64,000 nt of DNA from Caldilineaceae bacterium (GCA_022842065.1 JALHQH010000054.1:20433-84432), one strand, 5' to 3'. Positions 46,585-56,383 are shown, numbered from the stretch's first letter. A program made the numbers and translations. Notes: generated by a model from the sequence alone, not told the origin.

Positions 46585-46646
46585 GCATCAGGATAAAGTC
46601 GTCTTTTTAGCTTGCAGTTTCTGGCTGAGGAAACTAGCTTGTCAAC

Positions 46647-47642
46647 TTAGCCGCGTAGGGCGGGCAACACTGCCTCGCCCAGGAGGCGCAGACCTGTCGC
46701 CGGTGTACGACCATGGGGCGTCCCAAATTCTACCCGATCGGCCCCCGCCGCCAAGAGTGACTGGGCATGGGCCGCAACCGCTGCCGGGGTACCAGCAAAG
46801 GCAAACTGTGCTAGTAGCTCGTCCGAAATCAAGGCTGCGGCGCCGTCAAAATCATAACGGGCGGCTGCTTCATGCAACTGTTGCCATAGCGCTGGATCGA
46901 GCTTGACGGTTGGATCCAACTTTGCGACCACGGGCAGGTAAAGGGCCACTTCGCGCTTGACAAAGGCGCGTGCCGCAGCCCCATCTTCATCCACCACACA
47001 GACTGCACCAATCGCGATCTTCACCCGTTCCCCCCCTGCTGCATCCAACAGGCGACGAAAATGACCAATCACGGCTGGATTGGCACTGCCACCAATCTTG
47101 ATTTCGTCGATCTGGCCAATACAGGCGCGAATGGTCGCTGCTCCCCAGGAGCCGAGCAGAAACGGGATTTCAGATCGTAAAATTGGCCAGCGTAATGAGT
47201 CGCCGCCGGCCAGCCCATAGATCTGACCAGGATACGGCTCGGTTGATTGGCGCAGCAGATGCCGAATACAGCCAAAGGCTTCCCGTAAGGCCGCCACCGG
47301 GCGTTCGGGCTCAATCCCGATAAAATCAAGCCAGCTCCCGCGCGCCAGGCCCAAATAAGCCCGTCCTTTGGCGGCTTCATCGATTAGCGCGATGTTGCCG
47401 GCAATATTGAGCGGATGGCAGGTGAAGGGATTAACGGCGGCCACGCCAATTTGTATCTGCTGAGTCGCACGTGCGATCTCCAGCAGCGGTAGCCACGCCG
47501 GCTGATAGAGTAAATCGTTATAGACGGTGATCCCATCAAAGCCATAAGCCTCCACCGTTGCCGCCAGTGGTCCATAGGCGGCAAGGGGTTTGTCGGTCTG
47601 GAAAGCGATGGTGATGGCGCGATTGGCAAATCTGCTCTGCAT
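46647..47642 (-). CDS. LLM-class flavin (F420/FMN)-dependent oxidoreductase
   Basis: A luciferase-like monooxygenase family protein, 331 aa, from the ATG at 47642 (GAGGATA ribosome site). The pattern of the F420-dependent methylene-H4MPT reductase branch is seen: AYGFDGITVYNDLLYQPAWLPLLEIARAT, IQIGVAAVNPFTCHPLNIAGNIALIDEAAKGR and YLGLARGSW. The C-terminal AFAGTPAAVAAHAQSLLAAGADRVEFG is also typical. Cofactor (F420 or FMN) and substrate are not fixed by sequence. It stands alone between two subtilase genes. Confidence 0.87.
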   Translation of the reverse strand: MQSRFANRAITIAFQTDKPLAAYGPLAATVEAYGFDGITVYNDLLYQPAWLPLLEIARATQQIQIGVAAVNPFTCHPLNIAGNIALIDEAAKGRAYLGLARGSWLDFIGIEPERPVAALREAFGCIRHLLRQSTEPYPGQIYGLAGGDSLRWPILRSEIPFLLGSWGAATIRACIGQIDEIKIGGSANPAVIGHFRRLLDAAGGERVKIAIGAVCVVDEDGAAARAFVKREVALYLPVVAKLDPTVKLDPALWQQLHEAAARYDFDGAAALISDELLAQFAFAGTPAAVAAHAQSLLAAGADRVEFGTPHGRTPATGLRLLGEAVLPALRG

Positions 47643-47912
47643 ACAGGTTATCTTATCCTCATTGAATATGCTCGCCAGTAAAGAAATTGACGAAATTTGT
47701 GATTTATTGCTCAAATTTGCCCACTTTTCGCGGGATTGACAGTTGCCTGACAGGAATGGCAAGCGAAGGGCAATGTTATATTTGAGAAACAAACATACAA
47801 TTATGTAAAGATTGATATGGTAAAAATTTGTGGCCTACAGTTGGTTTGTTGGCAACCAGCAAAATGATGATTGTTATGATTGATTGTAAAACATCTTGAC
47901 AAGCGAGGAAAT

Positions 47913-49190
47913 ATGAAGAAATGGAAGATGAAGTTGTGGTGTTGGTTGGCGCTTGGCCTAACCATCTTCAGCGCACTGCCGGAGACACAAACGGTCCATG
48001 CCCATCAAGTAAGCAACCTACGAAGCACTAATCAACTAGAAAAAAGCCTGTTGTTGGGCAAGGACAAGCCGCCAACGGGGGGTGGTGCCGGTACCAATGT
48101 CGTTAGCACTTATCTGGATACAATCAATGCACGCGCAGTTTGGGCAAAAGGGCTTCAAGGTGAAGGGATTGGCGTTGCCGTGATCGACAGCGGCATTACG
48201 CCGAGTGCCGATTTTAGTCGCATTGCCGCCGCCGTTGCCTTTAACCCCACCGTCACCACGACTGATGATCTTTATGGTCACGGTACCCATGTCGCTGGAA
48301 TTATTGCCGGTAATGGCACTGCCTCCAATGGGCTTTACCGGGGCATTGCCCCCGGTGTGCAGCTGATTAACCTCAAGGTTGGTGATGACCGCGGCGTCGC
48401 GACCGAAGCCGAAGTGGTGGCTGCGTTAGAGTGGGTGCTTGCGCACAAAGCTGAATACAACATTCGTGTGGTCAACCTTTCGGTCAACGTGACCGAGGTC
48501 CAATCCTACCATAGTAGTGCGCTGGCGGCTGCCGCTGAAATTCTCTGGTTTAATGGGGTCGTGGTGGTGGTGGCGACTGGCAACAAGGATGCGCCCAACG
48601 GCTTTAACCCAGTGTTGGCTGCCCCTGCCAACGATCCCTTTGTGATCACAGTGGGTGCGAGCGATGAGCAGGGGGACAGTCATCGTGCCAATGACAAAAT
48701 CGCGCGTTTCACGGCCTATGACCAGACCGGCGATGGTTTTGTCAAGCCCGACCTGATGGCCCCGGGGGTGGATATTGTTAGTGTCCTCTCCCCTGCATCA
48801 AACTGGGCTTTGCGTAATCCCGCACGTGTGGTGGGCAACGGCGCCTATTTCCGCCTAAGTGGTGCTTCGATGGCCACGCCGATGGTAACGGGCGCAGTGG
48901 CTCTGTTGCTGCAAGCCGAACCATACCTCACTCCCGATCAAGTCAAATATCGTTTACTCGCCAGCGCGGGCAAGGTCGGTAAGGCCAAGTACCTTGATCT
49001 CTATGCTGCGATCAGCCAGCCGACGACCGCATCGGCCAATGTGGGGGTTACGGCCAGCCAACTGCTGTGGCAAAATGGCCAACCACTGGTGTGGAATAGT
49101 GTTGGTTGGAATGCCGTGAACTGGAATACGGTGATGTGGAAGACTGTCATGTGGAAAACGGTGATGTGGAAGAGTTTTCAGTTAGAATAA
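47913..49190 (+). CDS. Secreted subtilisin-like peptidase with Trp pentapeptide tail
   Basis: An S8 peptidase of 425 aa from the ATG at 47913 (GAGGAA). A signal peptide spans about 1-30; the propeptide is very short. The triad is D92 (VIDSG), H123 (GHGTHV) and S319 (SGASMATP) with N224. After residue 390 the C-terminus is a tandem repeat with Trp exactly every five residues (394, 399, 404, 409, 414, 419), going from WNSVG to WKTVM units. Such Trp/Asn tails occur on subtilases of Chloroflexota and Actinobacteria; function is unknown, and wall or glycan binding is inferred. A strong hairpin follows. Confidence 0.92.
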   Translation: MKKWKMKLWCWLALGLTIFSALPETQTVHAHQVSNLRSTNQLEKSLLLGKDKPPTGGGAGTNVVSTYLDTINARAVWAKGLQGEGIGVAVIDSGITPSADFSRIAAAVAFNPTVTTTDDLYGHGTHVAGIIAGNGTASNGLYRGIAPGVQLINLKVGDDRGVATEAEVVAALEWVLAHKAEYNIRVVNLSVNVTEVQSYHSSALAAAAEILWFNGVVVVVATGNKDAPNGFNPVLAAPANDPFVITVGASDEQGDSHRANDKIARFTAYDQTGDGFVKPDLMAPGVDIVSVLSPASNWALRNPARVVGNGAYFRLSGASMATPMVTGAVALLLQAEPYLTPDQVKYRLLASAGKVGKAKYLDLYAAISQPTTASANVGVTASQLLWQNGQPLVWNSVGWNAVNWNTVMWKTVMWKTVMWKSFQLE

Positions 49191-49231
49191 CTTAGTGCTA
49201 GCCAAGCACTTTAACGTGGCGCACACGCACA

Positions 49232-49286
49232 CCGACTAACCGCAAAAAGCCGCACCCGGTGGGTGCGGCTTTTTGCGGTTAGTCGG
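49232..49286 (+). terminator. 26-bp perfect stem-loop terminator
   Basis: Arms 49232-49257 and 49261-49286 pair perfectly around the loop GGT, 41 bp after the subtilase stop. The GCAAAAAGC/GCTTTTTGC portion supplies a T-run for the + strand. The right arm runs into the partial MITE-like sequence at 49283-49325. Confidence 0.8.
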
Positions 49287-49325
49287 CCAATCGATTGGCC
49301 CTATTGGCAAAGATTAACAGGCCCT
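49283..49325. repeat. Partial copy of the 44724 MITE-like element
   Basis: GGCCAATCGATTGGCC, TTGGCAAAG and TTAACAGGCCCTAG follow the same order and spacing as the right half of the 44724-44825 element, with several substitutions. The left half is missing and replaced by the terminator. Confidence 0.55.
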
Positions 49326-49355
49326 AGTGAAACTTGCGCTAGAACAGTCGCATGC

Positions 49356-49800
49356 TTAATTAACGGACTTTGCCATTCTGTCGCTGCTCTGCCTGCACAC
49401 CCGCTTTGGGCATGGCCGGCCCCAAATCCGGAAGTGGTGTCCCCGGTTGTTCTGTGACAGAGAACTGGCCGCGCCCATCTTACGACTGCCCTTGGCTCCA
49501 ACGACCCTGGGGTGGCTTTTGGCTCTTGTCGCGCGCGGTCGACATGAAGGCGTATGCACCTGGTTACCCCCAATCTCCTCGATCACTGCCATCCACTGAT
49601 TCTGATGCATGGTATCGCGCGCAATCATATAAGAGAGCATATTTTTCCTGCCGGGGTCATCGGTTATGTTAAACAGGCTCACGGCCAACATGCGGCCCGT
49701 TGATTCGGCGGCCACATGGGCGTACATGTCGGCGGCCAAATTGCCGCTGGCATAAACATGGGAACAATCAAAAGGTACCCCATGCTCATCCTGCAAATAA
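49356..49800 (-). pseudogene. Decayed manganese catalase fragment
   Basis: The - strand encodes VPFDCSHVYASGN, LAADMYAHVAAESTGR, NITDDPGRKNMLSYMIARDT and HQNQWMAVIEE, a clear match to the C-terminal half of Mn-catalases (KatN type), with conserved Asp/His residues. The N-terminal half is gone and no start or ribosome site is seen. After VIEEIGGN the frame loses similarity; recognisable tail residues shift into other frames near 49500. It is therefore a remnant, sitting just before the 50.1-58.3 kb cluster. Confidence 0.72.
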
Positions 49801-50125
49801 AACCTTACGAAGCCGCGCACCATCCAACAATACATCAAGATATAGCACCTAGATATAGGGCAGTGATGTCCACAACGCTGACTTAAATCATGCATATATC
49901 CAGTATATAACTAGTGCTTATACAAACGTATATATCTTCATCCTTTCATCTCTATACAATCTTATTATCATCAATTCATTACTACGCACTAGACCACAAA
50001 CGCGCCGCTAGGATCGTAGCGCCAGGGTACTGCTGCGTACCCATGCGTGATGATTAGGTGTGATTGCGACTGAAGGCGGTGCGTTATTGACAAATCATGT
50101 GCCTCCTGGTTGGAGATTAACGTTG

Positions 50126-52468
50126 ATGCATACATCACTCTTTCAAAGTTTTTTTCTGGGTGGCTTTGAATGCTCTTCCCATCGTCTGCGTTCTGGGCGA
50201 CGCTTGGATCTGCTCGGCACCACGGGGCATGATCGCCATGTACAGACCGATTACCACTTACTGCGCGGCCAAGGCATTCTGACCGTGCGTGAAGGTCTCC
50301 GCTGGTATCTGATTGAAACCAGCCCTTACCGCTATGACTTCAGCAGTGCATTGCCGATGGTACGCGCTGCGCGTGATCTTGGCCTCCAAGTGATCTGGGA
50401 TCTCTTCCACTATGGCTGGCCCCATGATCTGGATATTTTTCAGCCCGAATTTGTCCATCGCTTCCGCGCCTTTGCCGCGGCGTTTGCGCAACTGCTGGCT
50501 GATGAAACTGAGACAACACCTTTTTTGGCCCCCGTGAATGAGATCTCCTATTTTTCTTGGGCTGGGGGCGATGTTGGTTATCTAAACCCTTTTGTTTTTG
50601 ACCGCGGTTATGAATTGAAGGTGCAGCTGGTGCGTGCCGCGATTGAGGCGACGGAAGCCATCTGGGAAGTGTTACCTAACGCCCGCATTGTCCATCCCGA
50701 TCCAGTTATCAACGTCATTCCACATCCCGAACGGCCCCAAGATCATCAGGCCGCGGAAGACTTTCGCTTGGCCCAATACCAAGCCTGGGACATCCTCTCG
50801 GGGCGGCATTGGCCCCTGTTGGGTGGGCAAGAAAAATATCTCGATATCATTGGGGTGAACTACTATAATCACAATCAGTGGCTTCATGGTGGTGAATTTC
50901 TTGACCCAAGCGATCCGCTTTATCGCCCATTCAGTGACATTCTGGCCGAAGTCTATGCGCGTTATGGCCGCCCGCTTTTTATCGCAGAGACCGGGTTGGA
51001 AGGCGATCTGCGGGCCGGCTGGTTGAAATACATCTGTAATGAGGTGTGCATTGCGCTGGAGGCGGGTGTACCTGTTGAAGGTGTTTGCCTCTATCCCATC
51101 TGTGATTACCCTGGTTGGGATGACGAACGTTGCTGCCAGACTGGCTTGTGGGGCTATGCCGATGAAAACGGTCAACGGCAACTGTATACACCCTTCGCCG
51201 AAGAGTTGCAACGCCAACAAAAATTCTTCGCCGGCTTCAACCCACAGCCGATAGCTGAAGATCTTGATCGGTTGACGGTAGAAACACAAGCGGAACCAGC
51301 TATCTGCCTTTTTACCGATAGCGTTGATCCTTCTGGTGTAGGTGAACATATGCTGACCCTGGCGGCAGAGCTCAGTGAGCACTATCGGCTGCTTTTTGTC
51401 TGTCCACCGGGCGAAAAAGGCGATGCTTTTCTGGCAAGAGCCACGGCATTGGGCTGTGATGTATTACCGTTAGCAGTGCAAGAGCAGGGGCGCAAGGCCA
51501 CGATCTTGCAACAGCAACTGTGGGAACTGAAGGTCGAAGTCTTTCACTGCCACGCTGGAATTGGCTGGGAGGGCCATGCAGGGATCATGGCGGCCCACGC
51601 TGCCGGTGTACCGGTGATTGTACGCACCGAACACTTACCCTATCTGCTCACCGACCAGCAGCAGCGGCGCGAACATGCAGAGTTGTTGTCGCTTGTTAAC
51701 CAGCTCATTTGTGTTTCCGCTGCCGCTGCGCAAAGTTTTGTCGAGGCTGGGATCGATGACCAGCAACTCACGGTGATTCGCAATGGTATTATCCCGCAGC
51801 GAGTCGCGCCGGATCGAGCAAGTGTCTGTGCCGAATGGGGGCTGCCGGCGGATGCCCAACTGGTTCTCACCGTTGCGCGCTTGACTGAACAAAAAGGGCA
51901 TTGTTATTTGCTCGAGGCCTTGCCTGCGATCCTTGCTGCGGCGCCCAATGCCTATTTTATCTGGGTCGGCCACGGGCCATTAGAAGCAGAACTGCGTGCA
52001 CAACTGGTTGCGCTGGAAATTGACCCCACCCGCCTGATCATGGCGGGACGTCGTGATGATGTGCCACGCTTGTTGGCGGCGGCTAATCTCTTTGTGCTGC
52101 CTTCGCTCTTTGAAGGCTTACCACTGGTGGTGCTGGAGGCAATGGCCAATGGGGTCGCCGTGATTGGTACTCGCGTCTGCGGGACGAGTGAAGCAATTCG
52201 CGATGGCTGGAATGGCCGATTGGTTGAGCCAAAGAACAGCGCAGCGTTGGCAACAGCGATTGTCGAAGTTCTGACCGATCCCTCTCTCGCTGCTCGTTGG
52301 GCACATGCCGGCCGGGTGCGTTTCGAACAGGAGTTTACTGCGGCCCGTATGGCTAATGAAACAGCTGCGCTCTATGGAACCTTGCGCCGTGCTGCCCCTC
52401 GTCAACCGTCTGCACCCGAGCCGGTGTCACAGTGGCAGACTACGCATTTCGTTGAGCCGACAAGATAG
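50126..52468 (+). CDS. Fusion of GH1-like glycoside hydrolase domain and GT4 glycosyltransferase
   Basis: A 780-residue two-domain protein. Residues about 10-375 are a clan GH-A (GH1-like) barrel: WDLFHYGWPHDLDIF (91-105), acid/base E139 in APVNEIS, IIGVNYYNH (241-249) and nucleophile E288 in IAETG. Residues about 392-760 are a GT-B glycosyltransferase of family 4: SGVGEHM, SAAAAQSFVEAGI, VARLTEQKG, and the EX7E motif E663-E671 (FEGLPLVVLEAMANG). The ATG at 50126 follows TGGAG at a long spacing; GTG at 50060 is an alternative. It heads a + strand cluster. Both active sites look complete. The fusion suggests making and trimming, or transglycosylation, of one glycan. Confidence 0.88.
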   Translation: MHTSLFQSFFLGGFECSSHRLRSGRRLDLLGTTGHDRHVQTDYHLLRGQGILTVREGLRWYLIETSPYRYDFSSALPMVRAARDLGLQVIWDLFHYGWPHDLDIFQPEFVHRFRAFAAAFAQLLADETETTPFLAPVNEISYFSWAGGDVGYLNPFVFDRGYELKVQLVRAAIEATEAIWEVLPNARIVHPDPVINVIPHPERPQDHQAAEDFRLAQYQAWDILSGRHWPLLGGQEKYLDIIGVNYYNHNQWLHGGEFLDPSDPLYRPFSDILAEVYARYGRPLFIAETGLEGDLRAGWLKYICNEVCIALEAGVPVEGVCLYPICDYPGWDDERCCQTGLWGYADENGQRQLYTPFAEELQRQQKFFAGFNPQPIAEDLDRLTVETQAEPAICLFTDSVDPSGVGEHMLTLAAELSEHYRLLFVCPPGEKGDAFLARATALGCDVLPLAVQEQGRKATILQQQLWELKVEVFHCHAGIGWEGHAGIMAAHAAGVPVIVRTEHLPYLLTDQQQRREHAELLSLVNQLICVSAAAAQSFVEAGIDDQQLTVIRNGIIPQRVAPDRASVCAEWGLPADAQLVLTVARLTEQKGHCYLLEALPAILAAAPNAYFIWVGHGPLEAELRAQLVALEIDPTRLIMAGRRDDVPRLLAAANLFVLPSLFEGLPLVVLEAMANGVAVIGTRVCGTSEAIRDGWNGRLVEPKNSAALATAIVEVLTDPSLAARWAHAGRVRFEQEFTAARMANETAALYGTLRRAAPRQPSAPEPVSQWQTTHFVEPTR

Positions 52469-52542
52469 CTGTCATTGGCCAGCGTAATGCACCACAACGT
52501 CAGCTTTACATGGCAGCAGCATTACAACTCATAGGGGACATT

Positions 52543-53520
52543 ATGGAACAGGTGCGTGTAGGATTTATTGGTGCTGGCGGCATTGCCAGTCGCCACATCG
52601 GGGATCTGCTCGGCTTTGAAGATGTGGCGATCGTTGCCTTGGCCGACCCCGCACAAGAACGGGCGCAGGTCCAAGCCGCCCGCTGTGGTGGCCAGGTTTA
52701 TACCAACTATGAAGAGATGTTGGACAAGGAAACGCTGGATGCCCTCTATATCTGCGTGCCCCCCTTTGCGCACGGTGCGCTGGAATTGGCGGCGATTGAG
52801 CACCGGTTGCCCTTCTTTGTCGAAAAGCCACTTGCCACTACGTGTGAAATGGCGCAGCAGATCGCCGATGAGATTGCGGCCTGTGCGCTGATCACCGCGG
52901 TGGGTTATCACTGGCGCTACTTGGATACCACCGAAGAAGCCCAACAGTTGCTGCACGAGAAGCCGGTCCGCTTGGCGCTGGGCTATTGGCTGGATGCAAC
53001 CCCGCCGCCGGCCTGGTGGAGTCGGCAGGAACAATCCGGCGGGCAGATGGTGGAGCAGACTACTCATATCTTTGATCTGGCGCGGCTGTTGATCGGCGAT
53101 GTCGAGCGGGTCTATGCCGCGGGGACACAGTTGGAAAGGCCCGCCTTTGCCGAGGCCAATGTCTGTGATGTCACCTTGGCGACTTTGCACTTCGCCTCTG
53201 GCGCGCTGGGCAATATGGCTTCGACCTGTCTGCTCAACTGGCCGCACCGTATCGGCTTGCACCTCTTCTGTGAAGGGCTTGCGATTGAGCTGACCGAGTT
53301 TGAGATCATGATTGATACGGGGCATGGTCGCCCGGTGCGCCGGGCCGAAGGTGATCCCTTTGTGCGTGAGGACCGGGCCTTTATCGATGCGGTGCTGGGC
53401 AAGCCAAATCAGATCCGCGCCCCTTATCACGAAGCACTCAAGACGTTTCAATTGACCCTTGCCGCCAATCAGTCCGCTGAAGAAGGGCGTGTCGTCGAAC
53501 TTAATTCGAGCAATCGATAG
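52543..53520 (+). CDS. Gfo/Idh/MocA family oxidoreductase (glycan cluster)
   Basis: A 325-residue NAD(P)-dependent sugar-oxidoreductase-like protein with loop GFIGAGGIASRH (8-19) and catalytic motif VEKPLA near residue 97. The ATG at 52543 is preferred to one at 52510. GGQMVEQTTHIFDLARLLIG carries the active-site His. Its stop is 9 bp before the next gene, so the two are one unit. Members of this group often oxidise or epimerise nucleotide sugars or glycosides. Confidence 0.9.
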   Translation: MEQVRVGFIGAGGIASRHIGDLLGFEDVAIVALADPAQERAQVQAARCGGQVYTNYEEMLDKETLDALYICVPPFAHGALELAAIEHRLPFFVEKPLATTCEMAQQIADEIAACALITAVGYHWRYLDTTEEAQQLLHEKPVRLALGYWLDATPPPAWWSRQEQSGGQMVEQTTHIFDLARLLIGDVERVYAAGTQLERPAFAEANVCDVTLATLHFASGALGNMASTCLLNWPHRIGLHLFCEGLAIELTEFEIMIDTGHGRPVRRAEGDPFVREDRAFIDAVLGKPNQIRAPYHEALKTFQLTLAANQSAEEGRVVELNSSNR

Positions 53521-53529
53521 GGAATCATT

Positions 53530-54645
53530 ATGTCAAACCGCACTATTCGCTCGCTGGGCATCGAAGCACCGGGGCGGGCCTATTTCTTGTCTTATGAAGA
53601 GGGGCCACCACCGCCTGATCACTTTCGGATCGAGACCTTGTATACGGGTATTTCCAGCGGTACCGAAGCGACTTTCTTACAGGGTACCAACCCCTATCTG
53701 CACAGCCGCTGGGATGAAGAATTTGGCCTGTTTCATGCGGGTGAACCGAGCACCCACTACCCCGTGCCCTTTCTGGGTTATATGGAAGTGGGCCGGGTCA
53801 TCGAGAGTTGCGCGCGGTGGGTGCAGGCAGGGGAGATTGTCGCCATGACCTACGGCCACAAGAGCGGCCACACCGCCAATGCGCTGCAAGAATTTTTTGT
53901 GCCGCTGCCCCCTGACATTGACCCGATCCTCGGGATCTATGTCGGGCAGATGGGGCCGATCTGTGCCAATGGTATTCTCCATGCCGCCGCCGAAATGGTG
54001 GGGCCGGATGTGCGTGAACTGGGTGATGGGGTGCGTGGGCGCAATGTGTTGGTGATCGGGGCCGGCGTGGTGGGGCAACTTACCGCCCTCTTCGCTCGCC
54101 AATGTGGTGCTGCCGAAGTCGTCATCTCCAACCGTACGACCCCTCGTCTAGATGCCGCCGCAGCAATGGGGTTGACCTCTCTCAATGAAACGGCGGTTGA
54201 ACCTTGGCAATATTGCAAGGAACGCTGGCATCACGGCCCGCAGGATCGCGGGGCTGACCTTGTCTTCCAATGTCGGCCCGAAGCGAGCAGTTTACAGATG
54301 GCGCTGCGCAGCCTACGGCCCCAAGGCGCGGTGATCGATCTGGCTTTCTATCAGGGCGGTGCCCCCGAAGTGCGGCTGGGCGAAGAGTTCCACCACAATG
54401 GTCTTACTATTCGTTGCGCCCAAATCGGGCGGGTGCCCCGTGGATTGGCCCATACTTGGCATCGGCACCGGCTGGCGCAGGCTACGATTGATCTGTTGCG
54501 CGAGTATGGTCCTGCCCTACAAGAAAACCTGATCACGGATGTGGTGCCTTTTGACGACGCACCTGCTTTTCTGGCGGCGTTGTCGGTTGATTATCAGCCC
54601 CAGGTTTTGCAGGCGGTCTTAGCGGTGAACCCTCCTAGCGCGTAG
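53530..54645 (+). CDS. MDR-superfamily (alcohol/sugar) dehydrogenase
   Basis: A 371-residue medium-chain dehydrogenase-like protein. The GroES-like N-terminal half has TGISSGTEATFLQG and PFLGYMEVGRVIE; the Rossmann half has NVLVIGAGVVGQLTALFARQ with GxGxxG (about 175-180). The structural-zinc Cys cluster is absent, and the usual catalytic Cys is replaced (TGISSGTE). These features mark the sub-family found with Gfo/Idh/MocA enzymes in sugar-modification clusters. It is coupled to the gene before it. Confidence 0.87.
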   Translation: MSNRTIRSLGIEAPGRAYFLSYEEGPPPPDHFRIETLYTGISSGTEATFLQGTNPYLHSRWDEEFGLFHAGEPSTHYPVPFLGYMEVGRVIESCARWVQAGEIVAMTYGHKSGHTANALQEFFVPLPPDIDPILGIYVGQMGPICANGILHAAAEMVGPDVRELGDGVRGRNVLVIGAGVVGQLTALFARQCGAAEVVISNRTTPRLDAAAAMGLTSLNETAVEPWQYCKERWHHGPQDRGADLVFQCRPEASSLQMALRSLRPQGAVIDLAFYQGGAPEVRLGEEFHHNGLTIRCAQIGRVPRGLAHTWHRHRLAQATIDLLREYGPALQENLITDVVPFDDAPAFLAALSVDYQPQVLQAVLAVNPPSA

Positions 54646-54946
54646 CGCGCATATCGATCAACGGGTCGCGCAGCGTAACAACGGCGATGTAACGCCGACA
54701 AGCCGGCCCAACCCCCGGCCGCAAAAGGAATATGAGGTGGTTCATGCGCAAAATTGATCGAGGGCTGATCTTTTTGGGCAGTGGATCGGTGTGACACCGC
54801 TTTGATGTGGGCTGGACGGCTTTGGTTAGCCCGGCAAAGGGGATGTAATTACAGCAGCCCATGTGGCCGGCTTGCCTAGGCCGCTTGGTTGAGTTCATTA
54901 TCTTTATCGGTTCTTTGTTGATTTGTATTTAGCAGAGGAAGAAGTT
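54646..54946. other. Non-coding gap within the glycan cluster
   Basis: About 300 bp. A - strand open frame of 87 codons covers most of it but has no ribosome site or recognisable domain. No clear palindrome was found. AGAGGAAG at 54933-54940 is the ribosome site of the next gene. Confidence 0.5.
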
Positions 54947-56368
54947 ATGCAAAATTATATTCTAGGTGGTGGCGTGACCGGATTGGCCGCCGGCATTAGT
55001 TCTGGATTACCCGTTTTTGAAGCAGTCGCCGAGCCAGGTGGGATCTGCTCTTCCTATTATGTGCGGCCCGGTGAACGGGAACGATTGGCGCAAGCGCCCA
55101 AGGATGAAGACGCTTATCGCTTTGAGATCGGTGGTGGCCATTGGATCTTTGGCGGCGACCCGACGATCCTGCAATTCTTGCGCACGATTGCCCCGCTCAA
55201 ATCCTATCAGCGCCGTTCCTCGGTCTACTTTGCCGACCAGGAACTCTATGTGCCTTACCCGATTCAGAATCACCTGCGTTATCTGGGCAGCGATGTCGTG
55301 CGCAAGGTGCTCAAAGAATTGGTCGAGCAACCGGGCGATTTCCGCACGATGGAAGAGTGGATGGCGCAGAGTTTTGGTCAGACCTTGTGCGATCTCTTCT
55401 TTAATCCGTTCCATGACCTGTACACCGCTGGACTGTACAAAACAATTGCGCCGCAGGATGCCTACAAGTCACCAGTAAGCCTGTCACATGTGATCCAGGG
55501 TGCCTTTGATGATGCCCCGTCGGTCGGCTACAACGTGACCTTTGTCTACCCGGCGGAGGGGTTGAATACCCTCGCGCAGCGCATGGCAAGCGCCTGTGAC
55601 ATTCGTTATGGCAAACGCATCGTCGAGATCGACACCAAAAATCGGGAAGTCGCCTTTGCCGATGGTACCAGCGCTGACTACAACGCGCTGCTCTCAACGC
55701 TGCCGCTCAACACAGTGTTGCAGATGACGGGGATTAAGCCCGAGGCGCAAGCCGATCCGCACACTGCGGTTTTGGTGCTCAACATTGGGGCACGACGGGG
55801 CGAACGTTGCCCCCATGACCACTGGCTCTACAACCCCGATGCCAAATCCGGCTTTCACCGGGTGGGTTTCTACAGCAATGTGGATCGCTCCTTTATGCCT
55901 AAATCGGCGCGGCAGGATAACAATGCGGTGAGCATCTATGTCGAGCGGGCCTATCGCAGCGATGTGAAACCGACGGCGCAGGAAGTGCAACAATATGCCG
56001 ACGCCGTGGTGCGCGAGTTGCAGGAATGGGGCTACATTACCGAGGCGGAAGTGGTTGATCCCACCTGGATCGATGTCGCCTATACTTGGTCCAACCCCAA
56101 CTCGACCTGGAAGAAAGAAGCGCTGCAGCTGTTGGAAGAGCAGGGCATCTACCAGATTGGCCGTTATGGCCGTTGGGTCTTCCAGGGGATTGCCGACTCG
56201 GTGCGGGATGGTTTCTATGCCGGGGCCAGCTTCAAACAGTTGGAAATGCCGCGCAAGATCATTCACATGAATGGTGGCACCGGCAATGGGGCAAAGGCCA
56301 CCAATGGCAGTGCCACCAAGGAAAAGAGTCTGGGCAGCGTCCGCGCGGTAGCGTCCAAGCAGTCATAA
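54947..56368 (+). CDS. FAD-dependent amine-oxidase / UDP-galactopyranose-mutase-like protein
   Basis: A 473-residue flavoprotein of the amine-oxidase/UGM/protoporphyrinogen-oxidase superfamily. The ATG at 54947 follows AGAGGAAG. The FAD loop is YILGGGVTGLAAG (4-16), followed by an FEIGGGHWIFGG segment, the position where UGM has its second conserved Gly motif. YVPYPIQNHLRYL, FNPFHDLYTAGLYKTIAP and YPAEGLNTLAQRM are characteristic of a group that sits in sugar clusters. The exact reaction is not known. A low-complexity Asn/Gly/Thr tail follows residue 440. Confidence 0.83.
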   Translation: MQNYILGGGVTGLAAGISSGLPVFEAVAEPGGICSSYYVRPGERERLAQAPKDEDAYRFEIGGGHWIFGGDPTILQFLRTIAPLKSYQRRSSVYFADQELYVPYPIQNHLRYLGSDVVRKVLKELVEQPGDFRTMEEWMAQSFGQTLCDLFFNPFHDLYTAGLYKTIAPQDAYKSPVSLSHVIQGAFDDAPSVGYNVTFVYPAEGLNTLAQRMASACDIRYGKRIVEIDTKNREVAFADGTSADYNALLSTLPLNTVLQMTGIKPEAQADPHTAVLVLNIGARRGERCPHDHWLYNPDAKSGFHRVGFYSNVDRSFMPKSARQDNNAVSIYVERAYRSDVKPTAQEVQQYADAVVRELQEWGYITEAEVVDPTWIDVAYTWSNPNSTWKKEALQLLEEQGIYQIGRYGRWVFQGIADSVRDGFYAGASFKQLEMPRKIIHMNGGTGNGAKATNGSATKEKSLGSVRAVASKQS

Positions 56369-56383
56369 GGCCAGTGCAAAAAA

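Noticed and set aside
54635..54898. 87-codon - strand frame between the MDR and UGM-like genes
   Set aside because: It overlaps the end of the MDR gene, lacks a ribosome site and shows no domain.
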